Of a stretch of DNA of 64,000 nucleotides, positions 62,019 through 64,000 are shown one piece after another. A model generated the notes under the pieces. That model had not been told where the DNA came from, searched no databases, and saw only the letters and a list, made by a program, of their open reading frames with translations. Source of the DNA: Faecalicatena absiana (lineage in GTDB: Bacteria > Bacillota > Bacilli > Lactobacillales > Lactobacillaceae); assembly GCA_017309015.1 (NCBI GenBank), contig JAEDAG010000001.1, forward strand, positions 230,223-294,222, in the 5' to 3' direction. Within the stretch, counting starts at the first letter, position 1. The number at the start of each line of letters is the position of its first letter. The position numbers were made by a program, and so were the translations under genes.

Positions 62019-62048
62019 AGTATATCAGGTTTAGCCGCTTTCAAACAA
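62019..62048 (-). promoter_or_regulatory. promoter of the ABC-F gene
   Basis: Minus strand TTGTTT (62043-62048), 18-nt spacer, TATACT (62019-62024). Confidence 0.55.
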
Positions 62049-62337
62049 TCGATTTGGCTCAAAAAAATTATCATTTTTGACTTAATTTTATTTTGTTTTA
62101 TCTAGTTGCTTTTTAGCTTTATTAAGTTTAGCCAAGGGTAAAATTAATCATTTAAACTGACTGCTTAGAAAATGTTTAACGATTGCCTTTAAATAAAGGC
62201 AAAAAATCCGTCAATAGTTCGTTTTTGCTAATTTTTTATCGTAATTTACCCCCTTTATCATTCATTTTTAAGTAAAAAAGGCGTATGATATAGGAAGTAT
62301 GACAACAACATATTCTTTTTGATGAGAGGAGTTAAGC
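62049..62337. other. AT-rich region upstream of ppc
   Basis: About 290 bp without a gene. A TATGAT at 62284-62289 is the likely ppc -10, with a weak -35 (TTCATT, 62261-62266). A hairpin TTGCCTTTA-aa-TAAAGGCAA (62184-62203) is also present. No operator is recognised. Confidence 0.5.
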
Positions 62338-64000
62338 GTGACTGCTAAGAAACTAGAAAACAACAGTAACCACCAGGTTATTGCTGAAGAAGTCAAAATT
62401 CTGACCGACCTGCTCGATGAGAGTACCCGTCACTTAGTCGGCGACGAGGAATTCGCGAAGATCAAGGGCCTGGTTAAGATCGCAGCCGGCAAAGACCACA
62501 GCCAATTGGAAAGCCAAATTGCTTCCCTGAGCAATCAAGAGCTGATCGTCGTTGCCCGCTACTTTGCTACCCTGCCGCTGTTGATCAACATTTCTGAAGA
62601 CGTTGATCTGGCCAGCGAGGTCAACCTGCTGAACAATACCAAGCAAGACTACCTTGGCAAGCTGTCCAATACGGTCGATCTGGTTGCGCAAAAGGACAAC
62701 GCCGCGGAAATTCTCCGTCACGTCAACGTAGTGCCAGTCTTGACGGCTCACCCAACCCAAGTGCAGCGCAAGACCATCCTGGAATTGACCGACAAGATCC
62801 ACAACCTTCTGCGGGAATACCGGGACGTCAGCGCCGGCACCATTGACCGGGACGAATGGACCAACCAGCTGCGCCGCTACATTGAAATTATCATGCAGAC
62901 GGACATCATCCGGGAAAAGAAGCTGAAGGTCAAGAACGAAATCAAGAACGTCATGGTCTACTACCCGAAAGCCTTGATTCCTGCCATCACCAAGCTGACT
63001 GGCCGCTACAAGGAACTGGCCCGCAAGCGCGGCTTGAACATCGACGGCGCGACCCCAATTACCATGGGCATGTGGATCGGCGGGGACCGAGACGGCAACC
63101 CTTACGTTACGGCCGACACCCTGCGCCTGAGCGGCACCATTCAAGCGGAAGTCATCTTTGACTACTACACCAAGGCCATGAACGACTTGTACCGGACCTT
63201 GGCCATTTCCACTTCCTACGTGCAGCCAACTCCAGAAGTCGTCAAATTGTCAGAGCTTTCCGGCGACAACTCCCCATTCAGAGTCAATGAGCCATACCGC
63301 CGGGCCTGCTACTACGTTGAATCCCGCCTGGCCCACACGGAAAAGCAGCTGTTGGACCGCGTTTCCAAGGACAGCGTCGTTTCTGAAGAAAACCTGGAAA
63401 AGGCTCCTGTCTACAAGGATGCCTATGAATTCAAGAGCGACCTGGAAGCAATCAAGCGCTCATTGATTCAAAACCACGACCAAGCCGTCACGACTGGGCC
63501 ATTTGACGAATTGCTTGAAGCCATCGAAGTCTTTGGCTTCCACCTGGCCACCATCGACATGCGCCAAGACTCCAGCGTCAACGAAGCCTGCGTAGCTGAA
63601 TTGCTGAAGGGCGCCAAGATCTGCGACAACTACAGCGACTTGTCAGAAGAAGAAAAGATCAAGCTGCTGCTCAACGAATTGGAAAACGACCCGCGGACTC
63701 TTCACTCCAACAACGCGCCTAAGTCAGAGCTTCTGCAAAAGGAACTGAAGATCTACGCTACGGCCCGCAAGCTGAAGGACACCTTGGGCGAAAACGTCAT
63801 CAAGCAGCACATCATCTCCCACACGGAAAGCATTTCCGACATGCTGGAGCAAGCCACTATGCTGAAAGAATACGGCCTGCTTGACAACCAGCACGCTAGA
63901 ATCCAAGTCGTGCCGCTGTTTGAAACGGTTGAGGACTTGCAGAACTCCCGCGAGATCATGAAGCGCTACTTGAACTTCGACATCGTCAAGCGCTGGATTG
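62338..64000 (+). CDS. ppc: phosphoenolpyruvate carboxylase, partial (5' part)
   Basis: The first ~554 residues; the gene runs off the window. The start is GTG 62338 after GAGAGGAG (MTAKKLENNSNHQ). Catalytic His138 sits in LTAHPTQVQRKT, at the same position as in the E. coli enzyme, and WIGGDRDGNPYVTADT is the second substrate motif; FHLATIDMRQDS also fits. It carboxylates PEP to oxaloacetate, feeding aspartate synthesis. As a GTG-start gene open at the edge, it is easily missed. Confidence 0.95.
   Translation, partial: MTAKKLENNSNHQVIAEEVKILTDLLDESTRHLVGDEEFAKIKGLVKIAAGKDHSQLESQIASLSNQELIVVARYFATLPLLINISEDVDLASEVNLLNNTKQDYLGKLSNTVDLVAQKDNAAEILRHVNVVPVLTAHPTQVQRKTILELTDKIHNLLREYRDVSAGTIDRDEWTNQLRRYIEIIMQTDIIREKKLKVKNEIKNVMVYYPKALIPAITKLTGRYKELARKRGLNIDGATPITMGMWIGGDRDGNPYVTADTLRLSGTIQAEVIFDYYTKAMNDLYRTLAISTSYVQPTPEVVKLSELSGDNSPFRVNEPYRRACYYVESRLAHTEKQLLDRVSKDSVVSEENLEKAPVYKDAYEFKSDLEAIKRSLIQNHDQAVTTGPFDELLEAIEVFGFHLATIDMRQDSSVNEACVAELLKGAKICDNYSDLSEEEKIKLLLNELENDPRTLHSNNAPKSELLQKELKIYATARKLKDTLGENVIKQHIISHTESISDMLEQATMLKEYGLLDNQHARIQVVPLFETVEDLQNSREIMKRYLNFDIVKRWI

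Noticed and set aside
62434-63144. 236-codon minus-strand open frame at the right end
   Set aside because: Antisense to ppc, whose His138 and GGDRDGNP motifs fix the coding strand.
1-64000. CRISPR array, prophage or defence island
   Set aside because: No regularly spaced repeats, no integrase/terminase/capsid genes and no recognisable restriction or toxin genes were seen; apart from the IS edge and the remnants at 59.4-60.3 kb the window is core-like.

Overview
This window is chromosomal DNA of a low-GC-phylum lactic acid bacterium, most likely Lactobacillus delbrueckii (subsp. bulgaricus/lactis group). Judged by eye, base composition is near 50 % GC. Codon third positions are strongly G/C-biased while spacers are AT-rich, which is unusual for lactobacilli and typical of L. 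delbrueckii. The gene content also fits: PTS HPr/EI, ClpE, MecA, Spx, PepD-type C69 dipeptidase, phosphoenolpyruvate carboxylase and shared-ECF vitamin uptake. The species call is inference from composition and content, not from a search. About 60 protein genes, one tRNA and several RNA-level or DNA-level control elements can be supported. There is no CRISPR array, prophage or rRNA.

Layout. 1-8.5 kb: the edge of an IS200/IS605-type element (tnpA), then coiA, a PspC-domain protein, mecA, spx, ptsI-ptsH and a small unknown gene on the minus strand, and clpE plus a DUF1827 gene on the plus strand. clpE has a clear CIRCE operator inside its promoter. 8.6-23.5 kb: housekeeping genes (prfC, a CBS/CorC protein, recX, a TrmA-family 23S rRNA methyltransferase, galU, brkB, map, flavodoxin-gtrA, wecB) and a uracil permease preceded by a PyrR-type attenuator. 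23.8-32.3 kb: two orphan PTS EIIC proteins, tRNA-Arg(CCT), a DEAD-box helicase, a degenerate GH25 protein, an amino-acid permease, hpt and a DUF21/CBS protein.

32.4-39.3 kb is a catabolic island: ribokinase, ribulose-phosphate epimerase, ribose-5-phosphate isomerase, nucleoside hydrolase, a GntR/HutC regulator and phosphoketolase. Together these can take a nucleoside to base plus ribose, then to ribose-5-P, ribulose-5-P, xylulose-5-P, and finally acetyl-phosphate plus glyceraldehyde-3-P. 39.4-46.1 kb is a polyphosphate locus: a divergent Ppx/GppA-HD protein, ppk, a DUF2252 kinase-like protein and an alpha/beta hydrolase in one tightly packed minus-strand array. 46.2-50.2 kb is an amino-acid ABC transporter operon with two binding proteins and two permeases.

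50.8-64 kb: a tandem pair of uridine kinases, a 42-codon membrane-protein gene, a TPP-riboswitch-controlled YkoE-like ECF S component, an M42 peptidase, pepD, murI, a BI-1-like protein, an MFS exporter, a patch of truncated gene remnants (59.4-60.3 kb), an ABC-F ATPase and the 5' part of ppc, which runs off the window.

The most interesting leads are the polyphosphate/DUF2252/hydrolase operon, the nucleoside-to-phosphoketolase island with a candidate palindromic operator next to the phosphoketolase promoter, the tandem uridine kinases, the uncharacterised 42-aa membrane protein with a full set of expression signals, and a small repeat associated with terminators at unlinked loci.
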